64,000 nt of DNA from Epiperipatus broadwayi (GCA_028023455.1 JAQFVV010012441.1:2291911-2355910); one strand, 5' to 3'. Positions 11,635 through 24,350 are shown, counted from the first letter of the stretch. The notes: generated from the letters alone by a model not told the origin. Made by a program: numbers and translations.

Positions 11635-12216
11635 TTGTTAAATGAAGAATTAAATATTATAAAAAAAGAATGTTTATTAAATGATTACCCTTGGGATGTT
11701 GTATTAAAAATTTTTTCAAATAACAATTTAAATAAAATAAAAAATGGAGAAAAATTAAAGAAAAATTTTGGTGATGATACATTTTTTATAGGTTTTAAGG
11801 TTCAAAATTTTATTTTTAAAAAGATAAAAAATTTGTTTCATGGATTTAATAAAAGATATGGTTTTAGTATTTATCCTGTATACAAGAAAAAAAGTAATTT
11901 ATATAATTTAATTAATAAAGGAGATTTTGTTGATTTTTCAAATATAATGCAAGCTGTTTATTGTATAAAATGTATGGATTGTTTAAAATATAATGGTAAA
12001 GATATATCTTATGTGGGTAATACAAAGAATTTTTTAAAAACTAGATTAAAACATTTGTCAGATAGAAATTCAGCAATATATTTACATAAAGAAAAATTTG
12101 GTCATGTCAATTTTAAGATTACCCCTTTAGAATGTATAATTAAACAAAAAGAAAGATTTGAAAAGGAAAGTTTATACATAAAGATGTTAAATCCTGTTCT
12201 GAATAGAATATTATAA
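11635..12216 (+). CDS. Penelope-like element: C-terminal end of the RT plus GIY-YIG endonuclease, 5'-truncated
   Basis: This 193-codon open frame resembles the C-terminal part of Penelope-like element proteins. Residues about 1-40 (EELNIIKKECLLNDYPWDVV) fit the thumb region after RT, where an L-x-x-N-x-Y-P phrase is usual. Residues about 107-190 form a GIY-YIG-type nuclease: VYCIKCMDCLKYNGKDISYVG supplies the VY...YVG core, followed by LKTRLKHL with the conserved Arg, then HLHK/H-like spacing, and the final Glu block RFEKESLYIKMLNPVLN. The frame is intact but no RT catalytic domain is visible upstream, so it is a 5'-truncated copy. A hammerhead-like motif follows about 300 bp downstream, as expected for this element class. 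Confidence 0.8.
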   Translation: MLNEELNIIKKECLLNDYPWDVVLKIFSNNNLNKIKNGEKLKKNFGDDTFFIGFKVQNFIFKKIKNLFHGFNKRYGFSIYPVYKKKSNLYNLINKGDFVDFSNIMQAVYCIKCMDCLKYNGKDISYVGNTKNFLKTRLKHLSDRNSAIYLHKEKFGHVNFKITPLECIIKQKERFEKESLYIKMLNPVLNRIL

Positions 12217-12516
12217 TGTAAAGGAAAAGAGGGAAAAAAAATATTTTGTGAAATTTAATAGAATGTTTTTGTTTTTAACAAGAAAGGAATGTAAAAATGT
12301 GTTAATTGAAGATAAGATAATAAAAAACTATATTTTGTAACAATAAAATGTTCATTTAGGCAAAATGTAAAGTTGGAAGCTGTTGGGAAAAGAAATCATA
12401 GTAAGTAAAGAATATATTTTCCAAAATAGTATGTATATGTGACAGGATTTTTATTTTTGTTTGTTTTAAAAATTTTTATGATTTTTTTTTTTTTTCTCCT
12501 TTTTATATATTTTTAG

Positions 12517-12568
12517 TTCCTTGAAAAAGACTATAGGAAAAAATAAAGAAATAGTCAAAACGTTGGAA
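12517..12568 (+). ncRNA. Decayed hammerhead-like motif in the Penelope-like 3' region
   Basis: TTCC, UUGAAAA, a perfect 6-bp stem GACTAT (12529-12534)/ATAGTC (12551-12556), then AAAAC-GTT-GGAA. The layout is stem I (TTCC/GGAA), a CUGANGA position now changed to UUGAAAA, stem II, a GAAA position now AAAA, and a minimal C-G stem III followed by UU. Hammerheads with minimal stem III are known in Penelope-like elements. The core mutations make activity unlikely. Confidence 0.55.
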
Positions 12569-12619
12569 ATCTATTTTAATATATATTTCATTTTGGTGGC
12601 AAAAAAATAAAAAACAAGT

Positions 12620-15600
12620 TTTTAAAAGATTTGGTGTATGTTATAATTATTTTTTAAAAGTATTTTGACCACTTTTAATAAAGAATCTAAGATGAAAGAG
12701 TTTATTTTTATTTATTTTGAAAGTACAATTGTTATATAATATGACTTTCATGATTAATATTTATTGCTTGAATGTGTCAGTGGGGATTTTGGGTGAATTA
12801 TATAATTAAAAATGGCATCAAATGCGTACTTTATCGGCACCAAAAAATTTTTATCATTAGGAATTCATGATTCACCATTTATTAAGTTTGAAAGCCAATT
12901 ATTTCATGCCTGTTTTGTGATGAAAAAAGAGAAAGACATCAAAAAAGCTCATTATAGCACTGTATCACAACATATAAACAAGATAAAATGGATTTCCCTT
13001 TTTTCCCCCTCAATTTGTTTCTTTTAACATTTAGTTGCTTTAAAACTCAAGTAATTTTTTTTAAAACTCTTGTTGCTTTCTGATTTAATCATTTAATAAG
13101 ATAAAATATAGCTTGTTAGAATTAAATATATATTAAAATAAAATTTAAATCATTAATATGTTAGAAAAATAATCTAGACAGTTTTATTCTTACAAATCAA
13201 AAGTTCTACAGCTGGAGTACGATTTCTCCTGTGATGACAAATATTAGTTAATTTCATTTGTAAGTTATCTTCATGTCCTTTAACAATTTCCTTTCTTTGA
13301 AATATGGAATTTAAGCATTGATTTTTAATTTTAATTAAAGATTCTTTTGAAAAATAACCAGAGATCCAGGATAGATTTCAGAACTCAGGAGTTTTTCCTC
13401 TTTTCCACTCAGTCTTCATAATGAACATTTGATGTAACATGAATAAAATGATAGTCCACATTTTGTAACTTGATTAAAACATGAATCCAGATTTATCGTC
13501 TTCAAGAAAAACTGCTCATATAAGTTTTACCACCTTGATCTAGTTTTTCATAGGATTGATAATCTTGTTTTTAACACTTTAATATCTTGTTGTTGACATC
13601 TGATTTTATTTTAATTATAAAATTTTTAAAACACTTTCAATATTTAATTGATTGAACTTGCAAAACATAGTAATTATTAAATTGCCTGAACATTTTTTTT
13701 TGTTTATGAATTTCATATCTACATAGACTTCTTTTGTTTTCTATTAACTTATTTTTCATTTAATTATTTAAAATCTATTTTTTAACTGATTTGCTTTGCA
13801 ATATATTTCTTACATTCTTTGATAAGAGAAAGTTTTAAAACAATTTATATAATTTACCAGTTTTTTTTTTAAATTTAAACAATTTTGACAAACCTGTTAT
13901 AAATGTGACATTTAATAATTTATTACAAAATTAGCATATTAGCTATTTTATTTTGAACTCGTTCTATTTTATATAACAATATTTAAAATTGTTTGAATAC
14001 TATATTTATTAGCATTCCTCATAACTGTAAATCCTGCTCACAACCATGTGGAAGATCACATGACCAATATTGAAATGAATGACATTAATAATTTCATATA
14101 TATATTAATTATAGTTTGAGATAAAGAACTCAATATTAACAAAAATTAATTATAAAATATGATGCATCTATTTTGAAATTAATTAGTCATATTTATTGGT
14201 GTGTTTTTGAAAATTCATAGCCCATCAAAGATTTATAAGAATGCTGTTTAAAAGTTGTTGTCGGTTTTCATACATTGAAGAACCACAAATGCTTATAAAA
14301 ATTGCTAATTTTAATTCTGATTATTTGATTTAGGTTTGCAATAAAAAAGAAGAGAACTCAATCATATATGTTGACCAGTTTTCAGGATTGTCTGAATAAA
14401 TCTCTTTTAGAAAATCAATTTTTGCCATTAAGATTTTTCTTCTTCCACTGTATGAAAAAATGTTTGTTTTTGAGTTTTCCTTACAGAAATGAACAGCCAT
14501 TAGCATTTCTTTCTTTTCTAAATTTTTTTAATGATATATTAACAATGCTAGCTGTCAATTTTTTCCTCAAATAAATGATAAGGATCTAATCAACACATGA
14601 GATAAATCATATCGTGATTACAACACTTCTGTTGTGTTTATAATATAGTATAGCCAGGAATAATATTCCTGATCATTTAAAAATAAAACACAACTCTGTA
14701 AATAAATATAAAGGTATTTATTATATATATTTGCAATACAAAATATATGGAAATATTTAGATACAATAGGTCATATGGTTGGTAAACTATGCAAATCTCT
14801 TGATAATGGCGCAACTACTGTATGGAAAGAAGTGCTATGATTTACCTTTTGGGATTTGGCACTTTCAGTGACTAGTGGCTTGTCTCATGTGATTATTATA
14901 GTCAGAAGCTTCTTGCTCCAGATGTAAGAATAGATCAATGTATTCTACTACATTATAAATAACATACATATCTGCTGTCCAACATCTGACAGTTGTTTGA
15001 TATTGGGAAAACATTTCAAAGTTTTGTTTCCCTTCTCAATTGGATCTCGGTATATAGTGAGAGTCTCACCTTCACTAAAAACAATAAGATTCACTAATCT
15101 AGCATTCCAATTGGGTTGTTTATACTACTGACTATTTATTTCTTTTTATTGTTATTTCATTTGTCAGTTCTATTGTAATGTGATGTTTTTGATAACATAG
15201 TAATAAGGACAAGCCCAACATTTGAAGGTAAGTTTCTGCTGAGTTAGGATGAATTCATAAGTTTAGAAAATTAACAATATTGTCTTTTTATATTAAATAT
15301 AGCAATCTATTAATAATAATGACTCTAATAAATTTCATTCATTCAAAAAATTATTTTCTGAAATGAAAATTTTTATGATGTTAATATTGGTGAATAAGAT
15401 GCTTTTTAGTTTTTTATTTATTTAAAAAATTGTAATCAGCCATTTACCACATGCACATTTAAGTGTGTACATGTGTGTGTAAAGTATCTCCATGTATAAA
15501 AATATAAAGGACCACCACATGCATGTTATTTGGTTCTAAAGCTTCTCATTGAAGATGTAAATCAGTGGATAATAATCATAGTAATAAAAAAAATTGAGTT

Positions 15601-16804
15601 TTATATATATAATAAAAAACATTTAAATACCTGAAAATATAAATAACTATATCAACATATATTTGTGATGGCTTTTAAATTAAAATAATAAAAATTGTAT
15701 TGAATACTTTACACAAAAATCAAAGATCAGATATGTTAATTATTAACTGAGATTTAAATTTTATATCTCGGCTTGAGATAATCTCTAGTTTAGTAAATGA
15801 TTAGTGATAATCATTACTGTATTTATCTAAGGTGGATGGTGTCAAAGTTGTGGGTGGAGAAAGTTTGACATTTATAAATCAAAAATGTTATCAAGCATAT
15901 CATTAAAAATTTGTTTTTCCCTTAATCACTAAAAATGTTTTTCAGTAGGTTTTTTCTATTAATTTCTTATCGTTAAAAGAAATTATTGAAATTTTACTGT
16001 CATTAAAAAAAAACTTTATTAGTATTTTCTAATAATAGAAAAAATAGACTTTTCAAACAGTAATTAATTACTGCAATTTTAAAATTTGATATATTTATAC
16101 ACTTTCTACTAGGTGTGATGAAAATCAACAAAGAAAAAATGCAAGAGATATTATATCTAAGTGATAGCATATTTTTTTATTAATCAGTAATTTTGTTATT
16201 TTTATTATATATATATATATATTTAAGTTGTGATTGGGTAAGTCAATCGATGATGATAGATTGGTCCCACTGTATTCAGACTATCCCTTCTTGCTATGCC
16301 TGTATTTCAAGTAGAATCTGCCATAATTATATAAATAAGAGGATTGCAACACATGACTCTCTAAATCAGAAATGATATATATATATTGTGCATGCAACTT
16401 TTAATTTTAAAACTTAAATATATTCTCTTTAAGACAAATATATATATAAGCTAATTAAACTATTAATTCAGATCTTACAAGCATCACATGATATTGGCTA
16501 CAATTTCAAACTTTAGAATCAAACATATATTTTTGAGTACTACTTATTAATGAAGAACTGAATCATACACAAGGTTTTAAATATGAATATCTAGTAATTC
16601 TCTCTTGGAAATATGAATTTGAGATGAATTAATTAAGTATTAATAATATCTGAATTAAAGTTCATTCTCACAGTTAGTACTGTTTAGATTCCTTTCCTAT
16701 ATAATAACTAAGGCTGCATGCTAGTGTGGCATAAACAACATAATATTTCTGATGAAAGAATTGTACATTAGATATGGAAATGATTTTTCTCACTATATAT
16801 ATAC
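12620..16804. other. AT-rich intron sequence, nothing firmly recognised
   Basis: Open frames of 60-71 codons at 12812-13027 and 14368-14574 have no family resemblance or coding texture. A more complex patch at 14770-15120 has normal GC and may be an old repeat; its GCGCAACTACTGTATGGA segment weakly resembles the dispersed family at 52722-52905. A short (TA)n lies at 16207-16222. Confidence 0.4.
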
Positions 16805-18058
16805 TGTAACGGTATGAAAAGTAGAGCTGCTTTAACCTAACCAAGAGATGCAGGTAGAGGGGGTTCGAACCTCATCTACTCCTCCAGATTGGTACTAAGT
16901 GACTTACTACCCAAACCTTACTAGAATTTATTCTTTAGGTATACTCGGTGGTCAGGGAGAGATGAGATCCCAAAGGGGAATTTTAACAAAGAAAAATAAC
17001 AGGTTTAGACTATATAATGACACAGACAAGATATTGATGAGATTAGTGAATGAAAGTTTATTGTCCAATTAAAAGAAATAACAATTTGAGGAAATAATTA
17101 ACACAAAAAAATGTTGCAAGTTATTTTCTTGTATCTCCAAACATGGATATGTATTGATATGCATTAGTAAGATCCAATTAATATAACTAAACAATAATAT
17201 GGTAATTAAAGAACAATACCCTACTTAGCCAACAACTGGGTGCTTTACTTTAAAGGAGGGATACAGAAAAACATAACTCTATGGTGAAATTACAAAAATG
17301 GATAATTGGTTAAAACTAGTTAAATAGATTAAGGCTATGTTCAAATATAGCCTGCATTTAAATGACAAAAAAGACCCCCCCCCCCTGTGAACATTTTTCA
17401 GACTTACTCAGCAATATTTTGATCATATTACAAAGTTCAGGTTTTATCTATAATGAAATTAAACATTACTGTGGTTCTTGGTGATTTAATTGTGTGAGTT
17501 TAAAAGCAAGTCTCAAAGGCACAAAGGTTTTATATATGGCTAACTTGAGGTCTGGATAGCACTCCGGATCTATCACAAGAGTTAGAGAGATGGAACTTGT
17601 TTGCCTCTGCATGATCCGAGCTCAGGTGCCAGAGTATAAGTGCTTGTGTCCAGTAGTAATATTGAAAAAAAGTCGAGATCCACTTTATCATCAATTGCCA
17701 TCTTGAAATAGTGTTAGCTTATTAATCAATGACGATGGGAGCTATGGTAATGTGCCGAGACATATTCACGAATCACCGAGTAGCGCAATATAAAAGAAAA
17801 TGTGGTCAACTGACCGTTAAACTTTAAAAACTTTAGGTAAAATATAATATATGAAATAATATGACTTCAAAATTTTTTTGAGATTGAGAGAATATTCACT
17901 ATTAAAAATAATTATTTACACCTTTTAACTAACATTAAATTATGTATATAAAAATAGGTATATTAATTAATCACTATTTAACTAGTTCACCCTTAGAGTT
18001 AATGAAGATTTAAGATTTTAATTTACATATATATAACTGTACTGTACCCTCTCTTACA
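16805..18058 (-). mobile_element. Possible solo LTR
   Basis: The block differs in texture from its surroundings, with higher GC and CpG at 17540-17780. It can be bounded by TGTAACGG (16805) and CTCTTACA (18058), giving TG...CA on either strand. On the minus strand a CAATAAA poly(A)-type signal sits near 17055-17070. A B-box-like GGTTCGAACC lies at 16863-16872. No target-site duplication was found and there is no second copy in the window, so the call is tentative. Confidence 0.35.
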
Positions 18059-20430
18059 TTTAATAAAATTATAAAATGTTTAAGCTATATCTGTTTTTGA
18101 CAAATAGATATATATTAGTAAAAAAAAACCAGGTTGACTGTAAGAAAGTATAAAAAATATAAGGCAGGATTGGATCTTTCTTATAAAATGCATAAAATTT
18201 AATATGTATAGTCCTATTTATTTTATTTCATGATAATTCAAAAAGACTTGCAAATATCTAAAAAGACAAAAGAATGATTAAGCTTTCTGTGTACCTCTCT
18301 AAGCACTAATATATATATATATATAAATACGTAGAAGGGAGGTGGATGGGGGGGGGGGATATTTTTATTTCAAGAAACTCTAAAAGAAATTTTAAAGATC
18401 CCGTCTTCAATATAGTGGGTTTGTTGTAGAATATCTAAACTAAATTTAACTATTTCTCCTCCCCAGCCCCTCCTTCATAATAGGTTATACATATATGCTT
18501 AAAAAATACAAGAGAGAATCATTTCGTTTCTCTTGATCAAAAAGAAAACTAAATAAATATACAATTAAAGTAAGCATAATAGCGATTGATAAAAAAAAAA
18601 AATCCCATGATAAATATTAATATACCAGGTTATACAATTTAACGCACATATTTATATCACATAAATAATGAAGAATAAAATAAAAGTGGAAGTTACCGGT
18701 AACCTTTTTTTTTATATAGCGTAAGTCTTTGCTTAGATAGTCCTATGGATATTCCAGTCCTCTACACAAGTGATGGCTTATTGTGATTTCGGTCCTTCAT
18801 TATCCATGAACAGCAGCAGGCATTGGTTCTTGGCAAGAATTGTTCTAGCCCCACTCTACATTATGATGTTATACCATTCCAACTCCAGCAAAAACAGAAA
18901 CTGTCAAAAGAGAGAGAGGGGAAAATCTACTTGGCCATTTCCATAATAGCACCCAAAAATTATTTTTCTTTGAATGTTGGTGGTTCAAAATCTACAGCAG
19001 GGAGCTAATATAATCTTGGTTGCAGAGAGCTCTTTCCAAAAAGTTAATTATATTTCTTCTCCAATAAAAATATCTTTGTCGCTGCTTTTTTGGTCCAAGC
19101 GGTAAAGCTGAGCCAGGTAAAAGAGCGTGAACAATAGACAAGTTCTCAATTTATACCTAACTTGTTGGCCATCTTACATTCTATTGCCATTGTTCTGCTA
19201 TCTTATTTTTAATTAGTATTTTTAATTAATTATTCCTTTCTAACTAATCTTTTTCTCTAATGAGTTATGTGATTCAAAAATATTTTATTTTGTTATCTAA
19301 AATAAAATATTTTAATTTTATTTTATAAAATGTATGGAATGTTTTAAAGTTTCTGTTTAATTTAAATTTAGCCTACATTCACTGTGGTTGGACTCAGGGT
19401 CTTTAGTTAAACCACAGTGACTGGTGAAACAACCATATATATATATATATTTAATATGTATATATGTGTAGCTTCAATATATATATATTGTAATGATAAC
19501 CATATTCTTAGTGTCAGACCAGTAAAGTAATAGGAATAATATAATGAGGTTAGGTATTATTTATTTAAAATTCATACTTCTTACAAACATTCATTTGCTC
19601 CGCTACCACACACTCCAGTCATAACATGTAGGAAAGCATATTCTCCGAGATATTAGAGAGATTTATTCTACAAATCATGTGTGTAATATTTTTTGCTTCA
19701 TCTTATTAGCAAGGGTTATGCATAAATAATTTGATTTAAAGTTTTTTCCACCGTAAAAAAGTGTTATATATAAGCTATAGGCAATTTGTGTGTTTTTCAT
19801 GAAATAACAAAATGTTTTTATTCCATTATTATGGTAGTAAATATATGAAATAATAATTAATAAGTTTGGAAATGAAGAAATAATTTCATTAATGAAAAAA
19901 ATAAAATGATTTAACTCATAGAATCTTCTTTGGGAATTTTCTTTCTTGAGTACTTTTCATTTCAAAGATTGCAATAAAAGTTTGAATGCTTTCTTTATTT
20001 TTGATTTCATGTTATAACTTTTCTTATACAAAAGAATTATCTTTATTTATTTCTAGATTTGTTTTCCAGCAATAATCTTAAAATATAATACAGTTTATAT
20101 ATCAAAGAATTCAAGTTCCAATATTATATTTTTATCATTCTTCTATGCGTAAGAAAGTAATGCCATTTCTATAAGTTCATAAATATTCTTTCTTTCACTT
20201 ATCTTGAATGTTTGTAAATAACAAAAGAATATTAAAGCATGAATAATTTTTGCTTTTTAAAAAATGTCTTACTGCTAGTGCTATCTGAAGAATTTTTTTC
20301 CTCTTCCATCACAATTATTAACAAAAATGCTAAAATAATTATAAAAGGCATTCATATCCTTATTTATTCTTTAATTAGTCATTTACAGAGTTCCATTCAG
20401 TAATAGTATTTTTTTTTTTTCATATATCAT
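18059..20430. other. AT-rich intron sequence with simple repeats
   Basis: A poly-G run lies near 18348-18358 and (TA)n at 18310-18326 and 19436-19450. A 12-bp palindrome GTTACCGGTAAC sits at about 18694. A short hairpin ACTGTGGTT...AACCACAGT is at 19379-19421. The small open frame at 18823-19008 is not recognisable. Confidence 0.4.
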
Positions 20431-20435
20431 AGTAT

Positions 20436-20514
20436 CAGCCGGGAGGCGAAACCACAACCATCTGCAACCAACTACTTGCTTACAAGGTGGCTGCGATGAC
20501 CTCTCGGCTAACAA
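20436..20514 (-). repeat. Short palindrome-ended tRNA-like repeat
   Basis: AGCCGGGAGG (20437-20446) and CCTCTCGGCT (20500-20509) are inverted with one mismatch. Read on the minus strand, the interval has TAGCCGAGAGGTC at an A-box position and GGTTTCGCCTCC at a B-box position, about 50 bp apart. It is far more GC-rich than its surroundings. A cloverleaf is not convincing, so this is a pseudo-tRNA or SINE piece. Confidence 0.45.
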
Positions 20515-21400
20515 CGCTTGACGACAGTAATAGTCATTTTAGAACTAGTTGAAAAGGAATGTAGCTTAAACAATTGCACTAGGGTTGGAAATAATGAATT
20601 ATTTACTTTAACTTAGTACTTCATTTTCCATATAAACCTTAATACAATGAATCGTTCCATCACTTTAAGTGAACAATGTAAAATAATTTCTACTTGTTAC
20701 ATATAAAAAGGATTATTTAATAATTATTTCATTTTTGTTTTCCATTTTCTACTTCAACACTTTAACTATGTTTTATAAATCTTTTGGGGTAATCTCCATA
20801 ATAAATTCAGTGTATTTTATTTCTAATGAAAGGGACAATTAAATAAATGAATATCTCATATTATATTTTTGAGAATACAATTATGTAGCATTGGCACGGC
20901 CAATATAATCACTACATTATATATATATAATGTAAATTAAATGGTCATTTCTGTATGGATGTTCCAATACTCTAACTCATCTGATATAGAAAATTTTACT
21001 TAAAGTATATGTATAAGTAAATAGGGTGATCTAAATACTTTTATGATACTATGTATTTCAAAATGATAAAAGTGTATTAAAAAATTTAAAAATGTGAATG
21101 GTTTTTCAACTGTGCAATAGTCAAGTATGACAAATACAAGTCCACCAATATCCACATATATGTAATAAAAAATAAATCTTTAATATGGCTAACCTATAAG
21201 CCCTTCTAGAATAGAACAGAAATTAAAATTACAAATTTTAGTCAAAAAAAACTACTGCTTAATCTCAAAATTCTATTAATATATGCCTCAATAAAAAGGT
21301 GACTGATTTTCTTTCCTTCCTATATAACCATCCTTAAATCAATGCATGTAATCTAAAGTAATATGAGTCTCACATCTTAATTCAGATGGAATAATATACT

Positions 21401-21576
21401 ACCATTAAATTTTGTTTTAAACTAGGCAAAATTAATACGAAATTATTTGAAATGATTCAGGCAGTTTATGACAGTGAAGCTATGAGTCATAAAAATGTTT
21501 TTAAATGGTTTGTGAGATTTTGTAATAGTGAAAGAGCATTGAAGATGTTCCAGAAATTACAAAATAAACTATCATA
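21401..21576 (+). pseudogene. Mariner transposase N-terminal fragment
   Basis: The open stretch reads TIKFCFKLGK, then TKLFEMIQAVYDSEAMSHKN and VFKWFVRFCNSERAL. This is the N-terminal helix-turn-helix region of mariner-type transposases (KFCxKLGKTxxET-x-MIxxxYGxxAMSxxxVFxWxxRFxxGR), which binds the terminal inverted repeats. It stops at TAA after about 57 codons, with no linker or DDD catalytic domain behind it. A separate, more complete mariner remnant lies on the other strand at 43780-45300. Confidence 0.85.
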
Positions 21577-22208
21577 ACTTATATCATCATATATAATCCA
21601 AACATTCTAAAGTCTTTAAATTTTAATGATGAGTAGATTAACTGTACAGAATATACATTTATTCAGAAATGGCACTGCAAGAAATAAGTCACTTTTTCTC
21701 AGGAATGGGTACATACTAATATGTAAGTGATGTGTATAAAGATTTATAATCATGTACAAACCTTCAGCAACAAGTGTATTGCTACTAGATTGCAATGGTA
21801 AAAAGGCACAAAAGATATGATAAACGTATTTCAAAAATTTAATAATTTACTATTTGAGTTGAACTTAAATTTAGCATAAAATTATTTCTTTAACTGTTTT
21901 TTACTAATATGTTTATCATTATGATTAGGTAACCTATACTCAGCAGAGGGTCCATTATTATATAAAGAATTATAATATTAAATGCATTGTTCTTGGTGAA
22001 GATTAATCATGATCTACCTGATACAAACACCAAATCTAAGACATCAAAAAAAAAAAATAGCACTGAAAAATGGTAAATGAATATCATATTCTCTTATTCT
22101 TCTCCTTCACTTTCTTTGCATATCTTCATATAATTATATATATTTCTTATAACCCTATTCATATACACATTAATGCAACAAATTTTCTTAAAAACTTCTT
22201 TATTTTCT

Positions 22209-22240
22209 TACGTTTTCGACTGTCCAGCAGTCTTCATCAG
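22209..22240 (-). ncRNA. Hammerhead-ribozyme-like core, antisense copy 1
   Basis: Reverse complement gives CTGATGA, A, GACTG-CTGGA-CAGTC, GAAAAC, GTA. The core is as in the sense copy, with one extra or changed base between GAAA and C. Confidence 0.55.
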
Positions 22241-22274
22241 AGCTCTATCTTCTTCACTGCCTCTTTATTTTCTT

Positions 22275-22305
22275 ACGGTTTCGACTGTCCAGCAGTCTTC
22301 ATCAG
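22275..22305 (-). ncRNA. Hammerhead-ribozyme-like core, antisense copy 2
   Basis: Reverse complement gives CTGATGA, A, GACTG-CTGGA-CAGTC, GAAAC, CGTA. This is the best preserved of the three, with a GUA triplet. It lies about 65 bp from copy 1 as part of a local duplication. Confidence 0.6.
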
Positions 22306-22398
22306 AGCTCTATCTTCTTCACTGCCTTAATTTAAGAGTTTAACCTTTTAACCGCCTTAATTTAAGAGTTTAATTAAGGCAGTGAAGAAGATAGAGCT

Positions 22399-22430
22399 CT
22401 GATGAAGACTGCTGGACAGTCGAAACCATA
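22399..22430 (+). ncRNA. Hammerhead-ribozyme-like core, sense copy
   Basis: CTGATGA (22399-22405), A, stem II GACTG-CTGGA-CAGTC, then GAAAC (22422-22426) and CATA. Every conserved core base of the hammerhead is present. The expected GUA cleavage triplet reads AUA here, but it is GUA in the two antisense copies. A local stem I is weak; pairing would need the opposite arm. Confidence 0.6.
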
Positions 22431-22834
22431 AGAAAATAAAGAAGTTTTTAAGAAAATTTATTGCATTAATGTGTATATGAATAGAGTGTTATAAGAAAAT
22501 GAATATCATGTTGGTCAGAAGTTACGTACATTAGAAAGTTGAATTTTTGAAGTGTGGCTTTGATGTATATCGTATAGTGAAGTCAGTATGTTATTTGCAA
22601 CATTTGTCCACAGTTGGTATAATGAGTCATTATTGTTAATGATACTTAATTTGATCCATTTTTGACTTATTGCAGAAAATCCACATTATACTGTCATTAC
22701 GGTTGAAATAAAGTAATTCAAATTATGAATGCTGATGGCAGTCAGCATTGAAAGCTTAACGGTAAGTATGATGTCATTTATCAGATCATTGATCTTTTCA
22801 CTTCAATCATGATTTTTCATACATAAGCAGTTCT

Positions 22835-22910
22835 ATGTAGCTTAATGCAGTGGTAAAGTGGCAAACTCTGAAGTGTAAGACCCTTAGGCTGACTTCACTT
22901 CAGGTACTTC
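22835..22910 (+). repeat. tRNA-like SINE fragment
   Basis: TATGTAGCTTAATGCAGTGG is an A-box-like start (TxGCxxAxxxAGTGG), followed by GGCAAACTCTGAAGTGTAAG and a degenerate B region (GCTGACTTCACTTCAGG). The body is diverged. Confidence 0.45.
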
Positions 22911-24340
22911 CATTGTTTGAATTTTTTAGGAACTTTCAAACAAACAATACTGTTCTGTAAAGAATTATAAATAATAATTAGAAGATTTTCATAAGCTTTA
23001 GATATAAATATTGATAATTTTAATAAGATTACAGTTATCAGTATTAGTAACATATTAAAATTATTAATATTTCTGTGTAAACTATATGGAAAGATTCTAA
23101 TTTCATATATAAATATGTGTGTGTGTATCTATTAATTTTTTGTTTAAAGCCATAACTTAACTGATAAGTAGTGTCATTTGATGGTTGTAGTAAAATTGTT
23201 TTTAATAATTATTATAGAATAAGAAATTGTCATCATGATATGAGAATGCATGTCATCCTACATTATGCAGAATAACAATGGAATTGTATATCGAAGTATA
23301 TCTTTTCTTTCACAGATAAAATCTAAGAAACTAGTAATTGACATCTGATAGGAAGTTTATACCAATTTCATATGTTATTAGGATAAAAAAATTACATTAT
23401 TAAGTTTAAATTAAACCAAATTGTTGGTACCCAAAGCATTGTCATCTAAACTACTGGATTTCATGATGTTTCGAAATTGACAGCCTTGGTGATAATAATT
23501 GCACTCAAAATATGATATAACTAATTACAATTAAAAACAAATGATGATTATGAGAGATGAACATACACTGTGAATGACTGAAGCCAAAACCAGAAAATAT
23601 GTCAAAACACTGTGAATCAATTTACCACACACCCCAATCCACATCACAGATAAAAATTAAATATTCTATCAAAAGTATAATGAAGTTCACAAGTCCAATA
23701 TTTATGGTGCAGCTGTCATTTCATCTTCAGTTTTTAATCAACCTACAATATGGAAGTGGGCTATGGATGTCCAGAAGCATGCCATATAGTTAGGTGAACC
23801 ATCGTTTAGCAGTAGTTTTGACAATGACTGCTGAAAAAAACTATCAGAGGCAAGTCATACATTAGGTAGTATGGCATGGATGCATTGTAATTGCATATTA
23901 TTGACCAATGTGCCAAAATTCTTAGAGCTGAAGAGATTACAAGAAACAATGATCACTAATGATGATCAAGTGTTATTGTTTGGTCATAAGATCTACTGCC
24001 TTATCACCTTAAACTGAATTCTTATAGAGAAGTTAATATATAGACAATCTTCACCCTATTTAAAAGCCATCTAATGATAAGATTAAGTACTACCCCCATC
24101 AACGGACTGATTTCAAGGCCTTTGGTGTCATATATAGTATCTGGCATTAATTGATTGTTCAAGCTTGCAATAAGATAAGGGACATATTCTTGGAAGCATA
24201 TGAGAAAGTCATGTGATGGTTGTTTATGAAAATATATTAGAAGTTTGTTTGAACTCAGTATAAATTTTTATAGTTTTTTTTTAAATAATAATATTTAGAA
24301 AATAAATATTCTATAAATAATTGTAATAAAATTTAAATTT
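22910..24340. other. Intron sequence, nothing recognised
   Basis: The part at 23500-24220 has mixed composition and may be an old transposon or LINE body, but I could not assemble a family-like translation. Confidence 0.35.
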
Positions 24341-24350
24341 CTCTTTTTAG

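Larger units (their letters stand above)
22088..22496. mobile_element. Fold-back insertion with 13-bp target duplication and three hammerhead-like cores
   Basis: The 13-bp direct repeat AAATGAATATCAT lies at 22075-22087 and 22497-22509. Arms beginning TTTCTTATAACCCTATTCAT (about 22143) pair with the far end (ATGAATAGAGTGTTATAAGA). The left arm contains a duplicated module of about 58 bp with two antisense hammerhead-like cores, and the right arm has one sense copy. It is an inverted dimer of one ribozyme-bearing unit with a partial duplication. Confidence 0.8.
119..24350 (+). other. Rh gene intron, phase 2, about 24 kb
   Basis: It opens with GTAATA and closes with a pyrimidine-rich tract ending CTCTTTTTAG. 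Codon phase is preserved across it. The intron is filled with transposable-element remnants and simple repeats, listed separately. Length is exact if the two splice sites are right. Confidence 0.9.

Noticed and set aside
16863-16905. GGTTCGAACCTC as part of a tRNA gene
   Set aside because: Good B box only; no matching acceptor stem, A box or anticodon arm could be built.
22070-22330. 86-codon open frame with an internal repeat
   Set aside because: The repeated peptide is the translation of the duplicated fold-back arm, not a protein.
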